From Flexivirga oryzae (GTDB lineage: Bacteria; Actinomycetota; Actinomycetes; Actinomycetales; Dermatophilaceae), in contig NZ_JACHVQ010000005.1 of NCBI RefSeq assembly GCF_014190805.1, positions 1 through 64,000 of the forward strand: DNA of 64,000 bases, written 5' to 3'. This document shows positions 61,894 to 64,000 of this stretch, piece by piece. A program made the position numbers and the translations under genes. Within the stretch, counting starts at the first letter, position 1, and each line of letters begins with the position of its first letter. Under the pieces are notes generated by a model that saw only the letters and a list, made by a program, of their open reading frames with translations, searched no databases and was not told the origin of the DNA.

Positions 61894-62901
61894 TCAGTCC
61901 ACCGGTTCGTCGGTCTCACCGTGCAACGGGCCGGTGTGGTCGGAGTCGTAGGCGATGTAGTAGCTGGGGCGTTGCTGGAGGGCGGCATACGTGCGCCCCA
62001 CATATTCGCCGAGTATGCCGAGGCACAGCAGCTGCAGCGCCGAGAACACGGCGAGGATCACGACCGTCGACGCCCAGCCCGAGGTAGTGCCGCCGGCCAG
62101 TTTGCTCCAGACGACATAGACCAGCACCAGCGCCGCGACCACGAAACCGAGCAGGCTGAACCACGTGGCGAACCGCAGCGGCGCCTGCGAGAAGCCGGTG
62201 ACCGAGTCCAGCGTGAGACTGATCATCTTGCGCAGCGGGTACTTCGACTCCCCGGCCGCGCGCGGGTCGCGCTTGTAGTCGACCGTCGTCGACGGGAACC
62301 CGAGCGTCGGCACCACCAACCGCAGCACCCGGTTGTGCTCCGGCAGGGCATTGATCGCATCGACCGTCGAGCGCGACATCATCCGGAAGTCGCCCGCGTC
62401 CTGGGAGATGTCGAGCTTCGCCAGCCGGCGCATCATCCGGTAGAACGCCCCGGCGGTGTGCCGCTTGAACGCCGAGTCCGTGGTCCGGTCGGTCCGCACC
62501 CCGTAGACCACGTCGACGTGCTCGGCGGTGGCGGCGGCATACATCCGGGCGATCGTCTCGGGCGGGTCCTGCAGGTCGGCGTCGATCGTGACCACCCAGT
62601 CACCGAGGGCGCGCTGCAGCCCCGCCGAGATCGCCGCCTGATGACCGGCGTTGGCGCGCAGTCGCACGACCCGCACGTTCGGCCACTCACGGAGCACCCG
62701 CTGCAACACGACCGGCGTCGTGTCGGTCGACCCGTCGTCGACGACGACCACCTCATACCCCGCGCCCAGGTCGTCCAGCACCGGCCGGAGCCGTTCGACG
62801 AAGAGCGGCAGCACCGCCTCCTCGTTGTACATCGGCACCACGACCGAGACCACGGGGTGGCCGGCGGTGGGCGGACGGGAGGAGGGGGCGGGCGCTGTCA
62901 C
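61894..62901 (-). CDS. Glycosyltransferase family 2, GtrB/DPM-like with two membrane segments
   Basis: The 335-residue protein has a GT2 domain (VVSVVVPMYNEEAVLPLF, VVVDDGSTDTT, TIDADLQDPPE with the DxD) and two C-terminal TM segments (about 235-300), as in polyisoprenyl-phosphate hexose synthases. It would make a lipid-linked sugar for a cell-wall or protein glycosylation step. GTG at 62901 is the start. Its 3' end lies 64 bp from the palindromic element. Confidence 0.88.
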   Translation of the reverse strand: MTAPAPSSRPPTAGHPVVSVVVPMYNEEAVLPLFVERLRPVLDDLGAGYEVVVVDDGSTDTTPVVLQRVLREWPNVRVVRLRANAGHQAAISAGLQRALGDWVVTIDADLQDPPETIARMYAAATAEHVDVVYGVRTDRTTDSAFKRHTAGAFYRMMRRLAKLDISQDAGDFRMMSRSTVDAINALPEHNRVLRLVVPTLGFPSTTVDYKRDPRAAGESKYPLRKMISLTLDSVTGFSQAPLRFATWFSLLGFVVAALVLVYVVWSKLAGGTTSGWASTVVILAVFSALQLLCLGILGEYVGRTYAALQQRPSYYIAYDSDHTGPLHGETDEPVD

Positions 62902-63280
62902 GGTCGCAAATCTGCCAGATCGACGTCATCAGGGTCGCGCGGAGGTGCGTAATCGGCCGATTTTGCCGTCATACCGCGGACCGGTAGGATTGTGATTCGT
63001 GCGTGGGCTCTGCCCTGCCCGCTGACCGGTCACCGCATTTCGAGTGTATGACGGGTCGCGTGGCACCAGGCCACCACACGCTCTCGCCGGGCAGCCCATC
63101 GGGCGCGTCGGCCGGTCGGTGTCCGACGGGTCAGGTCGTCACACGGGAAGTGCGGGGGAGAGCGCCGGCCCGACGACACCCCCGACCGCGGGGTGTGGGA
63201 GGGGCGGGAAGCCCAAGGAGTCGGCAGGGGTGAACACCCCTGCCGACAGACAAGATTCGATCAGTTACGGAGACAGTAGG
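62902..63280. other. Leader region of the rpsL-rpsG (str) operon
   Basis: The 379 bp hold the str promoter (62963-62990) and an untranslated leader of about 280 nt with GC-rich inverted repeats; I see no ORF in it that looks real. Confidence 0.6.
62963..62990 (+). promoter_or_regulatory. Candidate str operon promoter
   Basis: TTGCCG (62963-62968), 16-nt spacer, TAGGAT (62985-62990). Confidence 0.5.
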
Positions 63281-63655
63281 TTGCCTACAATCAACCAGCT
63301 CGTCCGCAAGGGTCGGCAGGACAAGATCTCTAAGGTCAAGACGCCGGCCCTCAAGGGCAGCCCCCAGCGACGCGGTGTGTGCACCCGCGTCTACACCACG
63401 ACCCCGAAGAAGCCGAACTCCGCGCTTCGCAAGGTCGCGCGTGTGCGCCTCACCTCGGGCATCGAGGTCACGGCATACATTCCCGGCGTCGGCCACAACC
63501 TGCAGGAGCACTCGATCGTGCTCGTGCGTGGCGGTCGTGTGAAGGACCTGCCGGGTGTGCGTTACAAGATCATCCGCGGCGCGCTCGACACCCAGGGTGT
63601 CAAGGGCCGCCAGCAGGCTCGTTCCCGGTACGGCGCGAAGAAGGAGAAGAAGTAA
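63281..63655 (+). CDS. rpsL: 30S ribosomal protein S12
   Basis: The 124-residue protein (start TTG, decoded Met; PTINQLVRKGRQDKISKVK) has GGAG 8 nt upstream. Lys43 (TPKKPNS) and Lys88 (GRVKDLPG), the streptomycin-resistance positions, are wild type. S12 lines the decoding centre. Its TAA overlaps the rpsG start by one base. Confidence 0.98.
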   Translation: MPTINQLVRKGRQDKISKVKTPALKGSPQRRGVCTRVYTTTPKKPNSALRKVARVRLTSGIEVTAYIPGVGHNLQEHSIVLVRGGRVKDLPGVRYKIIRGALDTQGVKGRQQARSRYGAKKEKK

Positions 63656-64000
63656 TGCCTCGCAAGGGCCCCGCTCCGAAGCGCCCCCTCGTCGTCGACC
63701 CGGTCTACGGGTCCCCGCTGGTCACCCAGCTGGTCAACAAGATCCTGCTGGACGGCAAGAAGTCCATCGCCGAGCGCATCGTCTACGGCGCCCTCGAGGG
63801 CTGCCGTGACAAGACCGGCACCGACCCGGTCGTGACGCTGAAGCGCGCGCTGGACAACGTCAAGCCGAGCCTCGAGGTCAAGAGCCGCCGCGTCGGCGGT
63901 GCGACCTACCAGGTCCCGGTCGAGGTCAAGCCGGGTCGCGCGACCACGCTGTCGCTGCGCTGGCTGGTCGGCTACGCCCGGCAGCGTCGTGAGAAGACGA
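63655..64000 (+). CDS. rpsG: 30S ribosomal protein S7 (5' part)
   Basis: About 115 residues (MPRKGPAPKRPLVVDPVYGS) are present before the window ends; they match S7, a primary 16S rRNA binder and usual second gene of the str operon. The frame is open to the edge. Confidence 0.97.
   Translation, partial: MPRKGPAPKRPLVVDPVYGSPLVTQLVNKILLDGKKSIAERIVYGALEGCRDKTGTDPVVTLKRALDNVKPSLEVKSRRVGGATYQVPVEVKPGRATTLSLRWLVGYARQRREKT

Overview
The window is high-GC actinobacterial DNA. It has a TTG-started rpoB, GTG/TTG starts, long overlapping operons, a two-subunit MaoC dehydratase beside rpmG, tRNA-Trp-secE-nusG-rplK-rplA synteny and an actinobacterial L10 leader. Protein character suggests Micrococcales, possibly Dermacoccaceae or Intrasporangiaceae; this placement is inference only.

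Layout. 0-13 kb: an SDR dehydrogenase, YajQ-like protein, tRNA-Tyr, small alarmone synthetase, two drug/metabolite transporters, a compact alkylation-repair operon (sigma factor, Ogt, 2OG-Fe(II) oxygenase, orphan Ada zinc domain, membrane methyltransferase), a DHA2 exporter, cold-shock protein, a decayed methyltransferase, a VapBC toxin-antitoxin pair and an AAA ATPase. 13-19.5 kb: a lipid beta-oxidation block (acyl-CoA oxidase/dehydrogenase, TetR, thiolase, FabG4-like reductase, MaoC hydratase). 19.5-28 kb: tRNA-Thr, tRNA-Met, rpmG, a hadAB-like pair, murB, Nudix, adenosine deaminase, a P-loop kinase, tRNA-Trp, secE, nusG, rplK, rplA.

28-40 kb separates rplA from rplJL: a truncated lipoprotein gene, an Eis-like acetyltransferase, a LacI-controlled shikimate/quinate-to-protocatechuate cluster with a clear operator, a sigma factor with its membrane partner, and a MerR-controlled exporter. 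39.7-41.1 kb is rplJL with a leader and attenuator. 41-54 kb separates rplL from rpoBC: a lipoprotein, GNAT, Fic protein, cupin, a giant DUF4132 protein, a tandem-repeat tract, a paired acyl-CoA dehydrogenase operon, a secreted trypsin-like protease and an AraC regulator. 54-64 kb: rpoB, rpoC, a polyisoprenyl-type glycosyltransferase on the other strand, then rpsL and the start of rpsG.

The most interesting non-gene signals are (1) a 56-58 bp palindromic element carried in frame inside two unrelated lipid-metabolism genes, (2) a four-box palindromic intergenic element found after murB and after rpoC, and (3) a 103-bp tandem repeat upstream of the acyl-CoA dehydrogenases. RpoB carries Asn at the residue equivalent to E. 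coli Ser531 in the rifampicin pocket.
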